Shown piece by piece: positions 1-7,707 of a stretch of DNA of 64,000 nt. Every line of letters starts with the position of its first letter. Within the stretch, counting starts at the first letter, position 1. Source of the DNA: CALESS01 sp041741455 (GTDB taxonomy: Bacteria; Chloroflexota; Anaerolineae; Anaerolineales; Anaerolineaceae); the NCBI GenBank assembly GCA_041741455.1, contig JBGSJZ010000111.1, positions 1 through 64,000 of the forward strand, in the 5' to 3' direction. The notes below the pieces were generated by a model. The model was not told the origin of the DNA, did no database searches, and was given only the letters and a program-made list of their open reading frames with translations. The position numbers and the translations under genes were made by a program.

Positions 1-7
1 CAGTCTC

Positions 8-763
8 ATGAAGCGCTTCAACCTGGTCTGGGCAACCTTGGGGCTGCTGGTGGCCTGGCAGGCGCTAGCCATGTTGGTGCAGCGGGATATCCTACCAGCG
101 CCGCTGCTGGTGTTCCAGGCCTTTATCGGCGAGATGGGAGGGGAGCTGGGCGGGCATTTCCTGGCCTCCGCCTGGCGGGTGCTGGCCTCCCTGGTTTTAT
201 CGATCACCCTGGCTGCCCCGGCCGGGTTGGTCCTCGGCCAATCTGAACAATTAAACAAGATTTTCTCCCCCATCATCTACATTCTCTACCCCATTCCCAA
301 AGTGGTGCTGGTGCCGGTGATCATGCTCTTCCTGGGCATCAACGACCTCTCTAAGATCGTCATGATCTTCCTCATCCTCTTCTTCCAGATCCTGGTTTTG
401 GTGCGGGATCAGGCCGCCGCCATCCGCCCGGAATTAATCTATTCAGTGCGCAGCCTGGGAGCGGGTCGGCGCGGATTATTTAAGTATGTTTATTTTCCCG
501 CCAGCCTGCCAGCCATCCTGACGGCAGTCCGGCAATCCATCGGCTCAGCAGTCGCGGTATTGTATATCGTTGAGTTGATCGCCACCACTCGCGGCCTGGG
601 CTATTATATTTACCTATACGGCACCACCCTGTATGATTATCCAAAGATGTATGCGGGGGTGGTTGCCATGAGCCTGTTGGGGTTGGGACTTTATTTTGCC
701 GCGGACCTACTTCACCGAAAACTTTGCCCCTGGCAATTTCAATCGACAGAAGGAATTTCATGA
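8..763 (+). CDS. ABC transporter permease (SsuC/TauC/ThiX type)
   Basis: A 251-residue inner-membrane permease of the binding-protein-dependent family (BPD_transp_1), the class used for nitrate, sulfonate, taurine and pyrimidine-type substrates. Several hydrophobic segments are visible from the N-terminus on, and the cytoplasmic EAA-type loop that docks the ATPase is seen around residues 145-170 (RSLGAGRRGLFKYVYFPASL). The length matches the family. The start is taken as the ATG 8 bases into the window; its ATGA context could overlap the stop of an upstream gene, so partner ATPase and binding-protein genes probably lie just outside. Its stop overlaps the next start by four bases (ATGA), implying cotranslation with menG. 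The substrate cannot be read from the permease; the link with a menaquinone gene is positional only. Confidence 0.85.
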   Translation: MKRFNLVWATLGLLVAWQALAMLVQRDILPAPLLVFQAFIGEMGGELGGHFLASAWRVLASLVLSITLAAPAGLVLGQSEQLNKIFSPIIYILYPIPKVVLVPVIMLFLGINDLSKIVMIFLILFFQILVLVRDQAAAIRPELIYSVRSLGAGRRGLFKYVYFPASLPAILTAVRQSIGSAVAVLYIVELIATTRGLGYYIYLYGTTLYDYPKMYAGVVAMSLLGLGLYFAADLLHRKLCPWQFQSTEGIS

Positions 764-1476
764 AGCCGCCCCAGGGTGAAGAACGTGTTACCTATGTTCG
801 CCATATGTTCGCCCGCATTGCCGGGCGGTATGATCTACTTAACCGCCTGATGACCTTCGGCCGGGATCGCGCCTGGCGCACTGAAGTTATTCAACATCTG
901 AAACCGAAAACCGGGCAGCGCATCCTGGACCTGGGCAGCGGAACCGGTGATCTTGCCTTACAGTTACAGGTGACCACCCCGGGTACCCAGGTCATCGCGG
1001 CCGATTTGACCCTGGAAATGATGTTGGTAGGCAAGCAGCGCCCGGGAGGTGACCAGATCCTGTGGGTGGTGGCAGATGCGGGACATTTACCGTTTGACTC
1101 AGAAATATTTGACGGTGTTGTTTCCGGATACCTGTTGCGCAATGTACCGGATGTGGATGTCACCCTGGCTGAACACCACCGTGTCACCACCCCGGCTGGC
1201 CGGATTGTCTCGCTGGATACCACCCCGCCCCAGCGCAACATTTTCCTGCCCTTTATCCGGTTTTATCTGCGATTTATCATCCCCCTGCTGGGAAAATTGG
1301 TGGCAGGCGATTCAGAGGCTTACATCTATCTCCCTGAAACCACCGCTCAATTCCTGACGGCAGAAGCCCTGGCAGAACGCATGCAACAGGCAGGTTTCAC
1401 GGTGGAAGGTTTTGTCCGGCGTATGTTTGGCACCATGGCCATCCATTGGGGACACAAGAAGTCTGCTGATTTCTAA
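760..1476 (+). CDS. menG: Demethylmenaquinone methyltransferase (UbiE/MenG)
   Basis: A 238-residue SAM-dependent methyltransferase that would carry out the last step of menaquinone synthesis, methylating demethylmenaquinone. The SAM-binding motif I, DLGSGTGDLAL, begins at residue 57, and the N-terminal stretch VRHMFARIAGRYDLLN is typical of UbiE/COQ5. The start at 760 is preferred over an in-frame one at 724 because it follows an AGAAGGA ribosome binding site and gives the usual N-terminus; it overlaps the permease stop by four bases. The gene converges on menA and the two stop codons overlap. The presence of menA next door supports a menaquinone rather than ubiquinone role. Confidence 0.9.
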   Translation: MKPPQGEERVTYVRHMFARIAGRYDLLNRLMTFGRDRAWRTEVIQHLKPKTGQRILDLGSGTGDLALQLQVTTPGTQVIAADLTLEMMLVGKQRPGGDQILWVVADAGHLPFDSEIFDGVVSGYLLRNVPDVDVTLAEHHRVTTPAGRIVSLDTTPPQRNIFLPFIRFYLRFIIPLLGKLVAGDSEAYIYLPETTAQFLTAEALAERMQQAGFTVEGFVRRMFGTMAIHWGHKKSADF

Positions 1477-2393
1477 CCCCCGAGCAGCACCCCGATCGAA
1501 AACAAAATGCTATAAATCAAAACCAATTGTGCTGTGCTGGCAAGCAGCTGGTTAAATCCCGGCCCGGCAGGTAAAGTTTGTATCCGCTGCAGGAGCTGAA
1601 TCCCCCGCGGCAAACAAAGCCAGGGTAGTAAGATCCAGACGTTCGCCCAGCCAATAACCAGGGCAGCCAGCGGCACACTAAATGCCAGTACCAGCATGAA
1701 AAGATATTCAATCTCCCCCGCCTTGCGTCCCCACACTACCGGGATGTTCTTGCGCCCGGCCCGGCGGTCTGTCTCGATATCCCGCACGTTATTAACCACC
1801 AAAATGGCGGTTACCAACGCCCCGGCGCCTACTCCTCCCGCCCAACTGAGTGGATAGACCTGGCCGGTTAGAATGTAGGTCGTTCCAATCACGGATACGA
1901 CCCCAAAGAATATCAACGCAAACAAATCCCCCGTGCCGTAATCGGACATGGAGAATGGGCCAATCGTGTAGAGAATTGCCCCCAGGATGGCTGCCCCGCC
2001 CATCACCAGCACCGGCCAGCCGCCCACCCAGGCCAGGTAGGCGCCGCCTGCCACGGCCAGCAAAATCACCACCCCCACCCCTGACCAAACCTGGCGCGGT
2101 GACAGCAGCCCGGAATGGGTGACCCGGGTCGGTCCCAGACGCCCACTGGTATCGGTGCCTTTTTGAAAATCACCCACATCGTTGACCAGGTTGGCCAGGA
2201 TCTGCAATAACAGGGCACAGGCCAGGATCACCAGGGCGGGCAGCCAGTGGAATTTTCCGACCGACCAGGAGATGGCAAAACCGATCAACACCGGCGAACC
2301 GGCAGCCGGCAGAGTGCGCGGCCGGATGGCTAGCCACCAACGTTGTAGATAGGAAACATTTTCAAGGGTGGGTTGAGGATTTGTTAGGGACAT
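1473..2393 (-). CDS. menA: 1,4-dihydroxy-2-naphthoate prenyltransferase
   Basis: A 306-residue polytopic UbiA-superfamily prenyltransferase that attaches the isoprenoid tail to 1,4-dihydroxy-2-naphthoate in menaquinone synthesis. Both aspartate-rich motifs are visible: NLVNDVGDFQKGTD near residues 70-80 and NNVRDIETDRRAG further on, with about eight hydrophobic segments. The ATG at 2393 is chosen; a TTG seven codons upstream is also in frame, but a perfect TATAAT lies seven bases before this ATG, so translation from a leaderless mRNA is more likely. No ribosome binding site is seen. Gene pairing with menG on the opposite strand, tail to tail, is clear. Confidence 0.9.
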   Translation of the reverse strand: MSLTNPQPTLENVSYLQRWWLAIRPRTLPAAGSPVLIGFAISWSVGKFHWLPALVILACALLLQILANLVNDVGDFQKGTDTSGRLGPTRVTHSGLLSPRQVWSGVGVVILLAVAGGAYLAWVGGWPVLVMGGAAILGAILYTIGPFSMSDYGTGDLFALIFFGVVSVIGTTYILTGQVYPLSWAGGVGAGALVTAILVVNNVRDIETDRRAGRKNIPVVWGRKAGEIEYLFMLVLAFSVPLAALVIGWANVWILLPWLCLPRGIQLLQRIQTLPAGPGFNQLLASTAQLVLIYSILFSIGVLLGG

Positions 2394-2400
2394 AAGCAAA

Positions 2401-2406
2401 ATTATA
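2401..2406 (-). promoter_or_regulatory. -10 element of menA, leaderless type
   Basis: A perfect TATAAT on the minus strand ends seven bases before the menA ATG, so the predicted first transcribed base is about the A of the start codon. No good -35 hexamer (best TGATCA at 17 bases) and no Shine-Dalgarno sequence are seen. Confidence 0.5.
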
Positions 2407-2682
2407 CCGCTCAAGGAGCTGGATGATCAGGATCGGGCTGTACAATAATGTTTCCGTAAAGGCCACTGGATTCTGATCCACACAAGGAATACAGTGACTG
2501 TTAATTTCCGGTTGATTTTCTGATCGGGTTCGTCTACGGTGGTGACAAGGAATAATTTACACCCCAACAGGTTGATATGTACAAGTCATCCAATCATTCT
2601 TGCGGCAAATACCAATTACTTTTATCTATTGAAAACGCTCGAGATAAGTAGTAAAGTAAAAATGTTCAGAGGTTTGGATAAT

Positions 2683-3171
2683 ATGAAAAAGCACCTTAAC
2701 GTCAGGCATCTGGTGAGAATAAACAAAAACCGGGCAATCAAGACCATCATTCAAACAAGTCTGTTGGGTGCCCTTATTTTTTTGCTGCTCTGCGGTGGTG
2801 TGGGTTGCAAGTCATCAACCTCTGATTCACCTTCTCAAAAAGCCCCCGATAAACAACCTGAACCCCAAACCCCTTTGGTACAAGGAACGATTAGCGGAAT
2901 AGCTGAGGATGAAATTGTGCATTTTTTATTTACCACACTCTCCGGGCAGGAGGTCAGTTGGGGTTCCAGGATGGGGAACGGTGACTGGATTTCGGTTATT
3001 ACTCCGGCTTCTGACGAAAATTTGGTGGTATCCGCCTGGGTGGAAGGATATGAAGTGACCCCTGCCCAATACCAAATCCAGGTCGTCGGTGACAAAGCCT
3101 TTGTGGTGGAGGATGGGCAAGTAACTGACCGGGAAGCATTGGATTTGGATTTTCATTTCAGCAAACCTTAA
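2683..3171 (+). CDS. Hypothetical lipoprotein
   Basis: A 162-residue protein of unknown function. From the chosen ATG it has a basic N-terminal stretch (KKHLNVRHLVRINKNR), one hydrophobic segment and a lipobox-like CGGVGC, followed by a Ser/Pro-rich linker (SSTSDSPSQKAPDKQPEPQ) and a small, probably beta-rich domain. This is the layout of a lipoprotein exported and anchored outside the cytoplasmic membrane, although the signal peptide would be unusually long. The frame extends upstream to 2539, but that N-terminal extension has no signal-peptide character; the start remains uncertain because no strong ribosome binding site precedes 2683. The gene stands alone between menA and a convergent ATP-grasp gene, with about 290 bases of non-coding sequence upstream. 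Confidence 0.6.
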   Translation: MKKHLNVRHLVRINKNRAIKTIIQTSLLGALIFLLLCGGVGCKSSTSDSPSQKAPDKQPEPQTPLVQGTISGIAEDEIVHFLFTTLSGQEVSWGSRMGNGDWISVITPASDENLVVSAWVEGYEVTPAQYQIQVVGDKAFVVEDGQVTDREALDLDFHFSKP

Positions 3172-3239
3172 CCTGCTCTTCCCAGTTTATCTCTACAACC
3201 TAATAAAAGTATATGAATCAACCATAGAAAGACAATATT

Positions 3240-3274
3240 GAAAAAACCGGAGGTTGCGAAGAGCAACCTCCGGT
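3240..3274 (-). terminator. Rho-independent terminator of the ATP-grasp gene
   Basis: A perfect 12-bp stem (ACCGGAGGTTGC, 3246-3257, with 3263-3274) and a 5-base loop are followed on the minus strand by six T residues. It lies directly after the stop codon at 3281. The plus strand lacks a T-run, so it serves only the minus-strand gene. Confidence 0.85.
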
Positions 3275-3280
3275 CTCAAT

Positions 3281-4480
3281 CTACTCTCGGGTAAACGGCA
3301 GCCTTGCCATTTCCACTTCTTCCAGGGCAGGGATTTCCACCGGTCGGGCCGGGAACAACTTCCAGCGCGAAGCACCCAGGTAGAGGATTTCCAAAATCAA
3401 ATCCTGGTAACTCAAACCGTCTGCTTTGGCAATCACGCACAGGTCGCTGAACTCAGGCGTCAACCCGGGCAGGGTGTTGATCTCGAGCAGGCGCGGGTTG
3501 CCTTCGGCATCCATCCGCATATCCACCCGGGAAACATCTTCTGTACCAATCGCCAGGTGAGCCTTAATGGCCAGGTCCTGCAATTGGCGAGCCAGGGCAG
3601 AGTCAATTGGTGCCGGGCAAATGAAGCGCGGCACGCCATCTTCATCCAAGCCCAGGGCTTTGGCTTCGTAGCCGTAGACTCCAGGGGTCACCGAGCGGCT
3701 GTTATCAATCTCCTGCACCGGCATGTGGTGGAAGCCATCGGCTTCATACAATTCCGGCCGGCGGGCGTACTGGACAGCATCCACCCGACCTAATACAGCC
3801 ACGGTAAATTCACGTCCGCAAAGGTACTCTTCCACCAGGGCGGGCTGCTGGTAGGTTTCTACCACCCAGCGCACCCGGCGGCGCAGTTCCTCTTCGTTAT
3901 AGACAATCGCCCCGGCATCCATGCCCATCCCGGTACCCTCGCGGGCCGGTTTGACGAACATTGGGAACTTCAACTTTGGATTCAAGGGATCAGAACCGCT
4001 GCTGAATTCCTGGAATTCCGCGGTGGGCAGGCCGTGGTCGCGCCAGATATGCTTGGTCATGGATTTATCCAGACCAACAGCATTGGCCAGCACACGAGAA
4101 GCCGTGTACGGAATACGCAGCATTTCCAGCAAGGCTGGCACCTGTGCTTCACGGCCATCGCCCATGATTCCTTCGGCGATGTTGAAACACACATCCGGGC
4201 GGAATTCGCCCAAAGCTATCGGTAAATTGGCATCTGCAGGGAGAAATTGCGTGGTATGGCCATCCGATTCAATCGCCGCCTGGATGGCCTGGATGGTTTC
4301 TCTTCGGTCAAATTCTGCGCCCGCGTCGGCTGGAGCATCAATCGGGAGGACACCCTCCCCCTTCACGTTGGCGATCACCGCCACACGCCAGGGCCGGGCC
4401 GGGCGCATGGGAATACTGGGAGGTTTTTCGCCTTCTGAAGCTTCCGCTTCCTGCATTGATAATACTTTTTCTTGTTCCAT
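3281..4480 (-). CDS. D-alanine-D-alanine ligase-like ATP-grasp protein
   Basis: A 399-residue ATP-grasp enzyme related to D-alanine-D-alanine ligase. Seen features are the glycine-rich phosphate loop KPAREGTGMGMDAG, the acidic metal-binding end RLLEINTLPGLTPEFSDL, and the segment FNIAEGIMGDGREAQVP that matches the Ddl substrate-side loop. It is longer than standard Ddl (about 300-370 residues), with an extra N-terminal segment of some 30 residues rich in Glu and Pro. The start follows AGGAAG at a good distance. It is monocistronic and ends in a terminator. A true Ddl role in cell-wall synthesis is possible, but related enzymes ligate other amino or hydroxy acids, so only the fold and chemistry are claimed. 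No mur or other cell-wall operon surrounds it. Confidence 0.75.
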   Translation of the reverse strand: MEQEKVLSMQEAEASEGEKPPSIPMRPARPWRVAVIANVKGEGVLPIDAPADAGAEFDRRETIQAIQAAIESDGHTTQFLPADANLPIALGEFRPDVCFNIAEGIMGDGREAQVPALLEMLRIPYTASRVLANAVGLDKSMTKHIWRDHGLPTAEFQEFSSGSDPLNPKLKFPMFVKPAREGTGMGMDAGAIVYNEEELRRRVRWVVETYQQPALVEEYLCGREFTVAVLGRVDAVQYARRPELYEADGFHHMPVQEIDNSRSVTPGVYGYEAKALGLDEDGVPRFICPAPIDSALARQLQDLAIKAHLAIGTEDVSRVDMRMDAEGNPRLLEINTLPGLTPEFSDLCVIAKADGLSYQDLILEILYLGASRWKLFPARPVEIPALEEVEMARLPFTRE

Positions 4481-4725
4481 TTAACTTCCTGTCTCCTCAG
4501 ATTCGCCGGAATTCCACCGGTACAAACACAACAGCCTCGTAGTATACGCCTTTTATTCAAAAATACAAGAGGTAAAAGGCAGTGAATTAATCATTTCTTT
4601 TTTTAAAAAGATCATCCTCAGAAAATCTGGCGTATTTCAGGAGAATAAACCCCTGGATGGTTTATTCGTTTCATTTTTCCTGCCAGTCTTGCATAAGGAT
4701 TCTTTCATCTGCCTTTCATCCTGTG

Positions 4726-4734
4726 TGATACAAT
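4726..4734 (+). promoter_or_regulatory. Extended -10 promoter of selC
   Basis: TGaTACAAT, an extended -10 element, ends six bases before the tRNA, which places the expected transcription start at or very near the mature 5' end (4741). No convincing -35 hexamer is seen at 16-18 bases. Confidence 0.5.
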
Positions 4735-4740
4735 TTATTT

Positions 4741-4834
4741 GGGAGTGGATAGGTCCCGGTGGGCTTCCCGGTCTTCAAAACCGGTGGCGGGTCGCGTTGC
4801 GGGCCGCGGTGGGTTCGACCCCCATCCATTCCCG
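4741..4834 (+). tRNA. selC: tRNA-Sec (anticodon UCA)
   Basis: Selenocysteine tRNA with every hallmark of the bacterial type. The acceptor stem is 8 bp (4741-4748 with 4826-4833, one G-T pair). The D stem is 6 bp (4751-4756 with 4761-4766, two wobble pairs) with only a 4-base loop. The anticodon stem is 4768-4772 with 4780-4784, and loop CTTCAAA gives anticodon TCA at 4775-4777. A long variable arm (4785-4808) and a T arm with loop TTCGACC follow. The 8+5 stacked acceptor/T stem is diagnostic. The discriminator is G; the 3' CCA is not encoded (GCCT follows). It reads UGA as selenocysteine with SelA, SelB and SelD, none of which is in this window. Confidence 0.97.
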
Positions 4835-4867
4835 CCTTGTATTTCTACTGGTAAAGGATCTTTATAA

Positions 4868-6076
4868 ATGGAATCCTCAGCATCTGTTGATCCTGGTTTA
4901 CAGGATCGTCTGACCCCTTACATCAATCGGGTGATGACAATCGAAGATATCACCACAGGCGGACCCAAAGATTCATACACGGTTCGTTTTCGCGGTCGCC
5001 TGCGCTCGGAAGATACTCCTGCTGCTTTTGATGAGCTTTACAACGCTTTGCGCCCCATGCAACTGACTCCGCTCTTTCGTATGGATGGTGGGCGGCACGC
5101 CATTCTCATTCTGGAAGGTACCTACAGCCAAAAACGAGCCAATCCGATCATCAACCTCGGTTTGTTCATCCTCACCATCATCAGCGTTCTAATCTCCGGC
5201 GCACTCTTTGGTTTATCCGATCCCTTGCCCGAAGGCTTTTTCCCGGCAGCCCTGGTGCTGATCGAACGCGGTTGGCCCTTCGCCATCAGCCTGATTGCCA
5301 TTCTTGGCGCTCACGAACTCGGCCATTACTTTGCCGGCCGGGCGCATGGCGTCAATGTGACTCTGCCTTACTTCATCCCCTTCCCATTCAGCCCCTTTGG
5401 TACCATGGGCGCTTTCATCAACATGAAAGAGCCGCCCAAAAACCGCCGCCACCTGCTAGATATCGGCATTGCCGGACCACTGGCCGGTCTGATCGTTGCC
5501 ATCCCGGTGACCCTGATTGGGCTCTCACTCTCAACGCTGGATGTGGTGAACCTTGAACCTGGATTTGGTTTCACGATCGAAGGGAATTCGATCCTCTACC
5601 TGTTGCTCAAGTACCTGAGCTTTGGCCAGTTACTCCCACAACCCGCCAGTTATGGGGATCTGCCGGTTGTTCTGTACTGGCTGCGCTACTTCTTTACCGG
5701 ACAGCCCGTTCCCCTGGGTGGACTGGATGTGATGATCCACCCGGTGGCCTGGGCAGGTTGGGCAGGCATTCTGGTCACTGCCATGAATCTGATCCCTGCA
5801 GGTCAATTGGATGGCGGACACATGATTTATGTGTTGCTCGGGCGAAAGTGGGCTGCCCGGCTCTTCCCGGTCATTCTGATCGTTTTGTTCGGATTGGGCT
5901 TTTTTTGGAACGGCTGGTGGTTGTGGGTGGCTTTGATCTTCCTGCTTGGCCGAAGATATGCTGAACCGCTCGATCAAATCACCGAGTTGGATGGCAAACG
6001 CAAAGCCCTGGCCGGGCTGGCTTTACTCATTTTCATCTTGGTCTTCATCCCTGTCCCGATAATTGTTGTTCAATAA
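4868..6076 (+). CDS. Site-2 protease family (M50) metallopeptidase
   Basis: A 402-residue multi-pass intramembrane zinc protease of the M50/site-2 family, which cuts membrane-bound substrates inside the bilayer, often to release regulators. The zinc-binding HELGH begins at residue 149 within a hydrophobic helix, and the third ligand sits in the motif NLIPAGQLDGGH near residue 314. An N-terminal soluble domain of about 90 residues precedes the membrane core; no PDZ domain is seen, which separates it from RseP. At least six hydrophobic segments are visible. The start follows AAAGGA. It lies 33 bases after selC but there is no reason to see a functional link. It ends at a bidirectional terminator. 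Confidence 0.88.
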   Translation: MESSASVDPGLQDRLTPYINRVMTIEDITTGGPKDSYTVRFRGRLRSEDTPAAFDELYNALRPMQLTPLFRMDGGRHAILILEGTYSQKRANPIINLGLFILTIISVLISGALFGLSDPLPEGFFPAALVLIERGWPFAISLIAILGAHELGHYFAGRAHGVNVTLPYFIPFPFSPFGTMGAFINMKEPPKNRRHLLDIGIAGPLAGLIVAIPVTLIGLSLSTLDVVNLEPGFGFTIEGNSILYLLLKYLSFGQLLPQPASYGDLPVVLYWLRYFFTGQPVPLGGLDVMIHPVAWAGWAGILVTAMNLIPAGQLDGGHMIYVLLGRKWAARLFPVILIVLFGLGFFWNGWWLWVALIFLLGRRYAEPLDQITELDGKRKALAGLALLIFILVFIPVPIIVVQ

Positions 6077-6098
6077 TAATTGTAAGGATCCGAATTCA

Positions 6099-6132
6099 AA
6101 ACCGACGCAGCTTTGCAGAGCTGCGTCGGTTT
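6099..6132. terminator. Bidirectional terminator
   Basis: A perfect 14-bp stem (6099-6112 with 6119-6132) and 6-base loop sit between the convergent M50 protease and YvlD-like genes. The arms begin in AAA and end in TTT, and the plus side continues into a T-rich stretch, so it can serve both strands. Confidence 0.8.
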
Positions 6133-6151
6133 GATTTTGGTTGTTAGTAGA

Positions 6152-6526
6152 TTAATGCCGCCGGTTTACGCCCAGCAATGTGCTTAAAACCACACTGATA
6201 ATCGACACAATCAAAGCCCCCAGGATGGCTCCCCAAAAAGTGGTGGTGAAACCAATCTGGAATTGAGTGCCGATCAGGCCAGTCAGCCAGAATAAAACGG
6301 CATTGATCAGGATTGTCCCCAGCCCAAGGGTGATAATGACCACCGGGCAGCCCAGGGCTTTGACCACCGGACCAATGAAAGCATTAACCGCGCCAAAGAT
6401 CAACCCCAGCCAGATGAAATTCAACCAGTCGCCGGTCTGCGGTTGAATGCCGCTTCCATTCAGCAGGAAAACAGCAACATACAACGCAACAGCGTTAATT
6501 ACAAGACGCAGCAAGAATTTTATCAT
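6152..6526 (-). CDS. YvlD/phage holin 4_2 family membrane protein
   Basis: A 124-residue protein made almost wholly of four hydrophobic helices, matching the PF04020 family (YvlD; named 'phage holin family 4' in databases). The pattern LIFGAVNAFIGPVVKALGCPVVIITLGLGTILINAVLFW is typical of the family in wording and order. Its function is unknown; the name does not imply a prophage, and no phage genes are nearby. Start follows GAGGAG at normal spacing. It ends at a bidirectional terminator and is followed in the same direction by nothing. Confidence 0.8.
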   Translation of the reverse strand: MIKFLLRLVINAVALYVAVFLLNGSGIQPQTGDWLNFIWLGLIFGAVNAFIGPVVKALGCPVVIITLGLGTILINAVLFWLTGLIGTQFQIGFTTTFWGAILGALIVSIISVVLSTLLGVNRRH

Positions 6527-6559
6527 CGTATTTTCTCCTCACTATCATCTACGCAAAAA

Positions 6560-7558
6560 TCAATCCGGAGTTGCGGGTGAGTCAATCGGTGCTTCCATCC
6601 AGATCAGTGTATTGACTTTGCTAAAACCAGCCTGTAGAAAACCGCTTTCAGCCTGGCCGGCCGGGTAATTGACCACAACCGAGCGATGGGTGCGCCTCCG
6701 CTGGCGGATGAACGTTAACAAGGCACATAATGCCTCGTCGTCACCTTCCTGAATAATCACCGGCCACAAGGTTTCCTGGTGGAAATTGGATTCCTTCCAA
6801 CTGACCGACCCACACATTTGTTTGCCCCGGTAGACCGACCAATTTTCCACCCGGTCGCTGCGGAAATAATTTACCAGCCAGCGCCATAGACCCGGCCGGA
6901 ATGCATCCGATTTGAACGGCAGATTCCAGGCCACTTCGCCAGGGTAGGTTTTTTCCAGCCAATCACGTTGAACCGGCCATTCTTCCCGTTTGCGGGGGTG
7001 GATGCTAAGTTCCGAAGGCGTGATTCCGAACGGTTGGCCAGGGGCCACCCGCCATAGCGTCCGTACCGCCCGGTGTTGAAATCCGAGTGTCTCATACAGG
7101 TGAATAGCGGGTAAATTATCCACCCGCACCTGCAGCCAGGAGGCCTGCGCTTTCTGCCTGCGGATGTGCTCCATCCCTTTGACTGTCATCAGCCGGCCAA
7201 TCCCGCGTCGGCGGTATTCCGGATGCACCGCCACGTTGCAAATCAGATACACCCAACAGCCAGATTTCTGAAAAGGCACCAGGGTTACATTGCCAATAAT
7301 GCGCTCGCCGTCCAGGTAGACATAGCCATGCATCGGCATCGCCACCCATTCGTTGCTACCTCGAGCCCAAATGATTTGGCGCACATCCTTGGCTGCCCGC
7401 CGGATTTGGCGCAAGTACTCGTGACCATCTTCGTCCATCTGGTCGCCAAAGCAAATTTCGATTAAATCAGCAATTTGCCCCAGATCCTTTTCGACATTTA
7501 CCTTGCGAATTGGCAACGAAGGGTTTTGCATCTCAGCCATCAGCGCCACATCAACCAT
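6560..7558 (-). CDS. GNAT family N-acetyltransferase, possibly double-domain
   Basis: A 332-residue protein with a GNAT acyl-CoA transferase domain in its first half: VAVHPEYRRRGIGRLM carries the R/Q-x-x-G-x-G/A pyrophosphate-binding loop, followed by the usual helix and the strand LYETLGFQHR. The second half (from about residue 200) resembles a second, degenerate GNAT fold, with LQAGFSKVNTLIWME near the end but no acetyl-CoA loop. Tandem GNAT proteins of this layout are known; the substrate cannot be told. No ribosome binding site precedes the ATG; a TAGAAT hexamer six bases upstream suggests a leaderless mRNA. It ends 33 bases before the yvlD-like start and may be cotranscribed with it. Confidence 0.8.
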   Translation of the reverse strand: MVDVALMAEMQNPSLPIRKVNVEKDLGQIADLIEICFGDQMDEDGHEYLRQIRRAAKDVRQIIWARGSNEWVAMPMHGYVYLDGERIIGNVTLVPFQKSGCWVYLICNVAVHPEYRRRGIGRLMTVKGMEHIRRQKAQASWLQVRVDNLPAIHLYETLGFQHRAVRTLWRVAPGQPFGITPSELSIHPRKREEWPVQRDWLEKTYPGEVAWNLPFKSDAFRPGLWRWLVNYFRSDRVENWSVYRGKQMCGSVSWKESNFHQETLWPVIIQEGDDEALCALLTFIRQRRRTHRSVVVNYPAGQAESGFLQAGFSKVNTLIWMEAPIDSPATPD

Positions 7559-7564
7559 AAATAT

Positions 7565-7570
7565 ATTCTA
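7565..7570 (-). promoter_or_regulatory. Candidate -10 of the GNAT gene, leaderless type
   Basis: TAGAAT on the minus strand ends six bases before the ATG at 7558, with no Shine-Dalgarno sequence between. No good -35 hexamer is seen, so this call leans on spacing and on similar cases elsewhere in the window. Confidence 0.35.
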
Positions 7571-7639
7571 CACTATCTCGCCATAACCTCGGCCCTTTTC
7601 TTGCACTCCAGGTTCTTACAGACTTCTAATACACCTCAG

Positions 7640-7669
7640 TTGCCTTGTTAATCCGATGGATGCTATAAT
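7640..7669 (+). promoter_or_regulatory. clpC promoter
   Basis: TTGCCT (7640-7645), an 18-base spacer and TATAAT (7664-7669) with the extended -10 dinucleotide TG at 7661-7662. The predicted start is near 7676, giving a leader of about 32 bases with GAAAGG as ribosome binding site. Confidence 0.7.
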
Positions 7670-7674
7670 CCATC
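7655..7674. promoter_or_regulatory. Palindromic operator candidate over clpC -10
   Basis: Perfect 7-bp inverted repeat GATGGAT (7655-7661) and ATCCATC (7668-7674) with a 6-base centre, lying across the TATAAT. A protein bound here would block RNA polymerase. It is not the CIRCE sequence and does not match the CtsR heptad repeat. Confidence 0.4.
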
Positions 7675-7707
7675 CAGGTTCTTTTGATTCGAAAGGTTAT
7701 TACACCT

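Noticed and set aside
3240..3274. Terminator for the plus-strand lipoprotein at 2683-3171
   Set aside because: The stem lacks a T-run on the plus strand; it fits only the minus-strand ATP-grasp gene.
4689..4913. Protein-coding gene across 4689-4913
   Set aside because: It covers the tRNA-Sec, whose structure fully explains the sequence, and has no ribosome binding site or recognisable protein.
6152..6526. Phage holin or prophage remnant
   Set aside because: The family name is historical. The gene is a lone YvlD-like membrane protein with its own ribosome binding site and no phage genes nearby.
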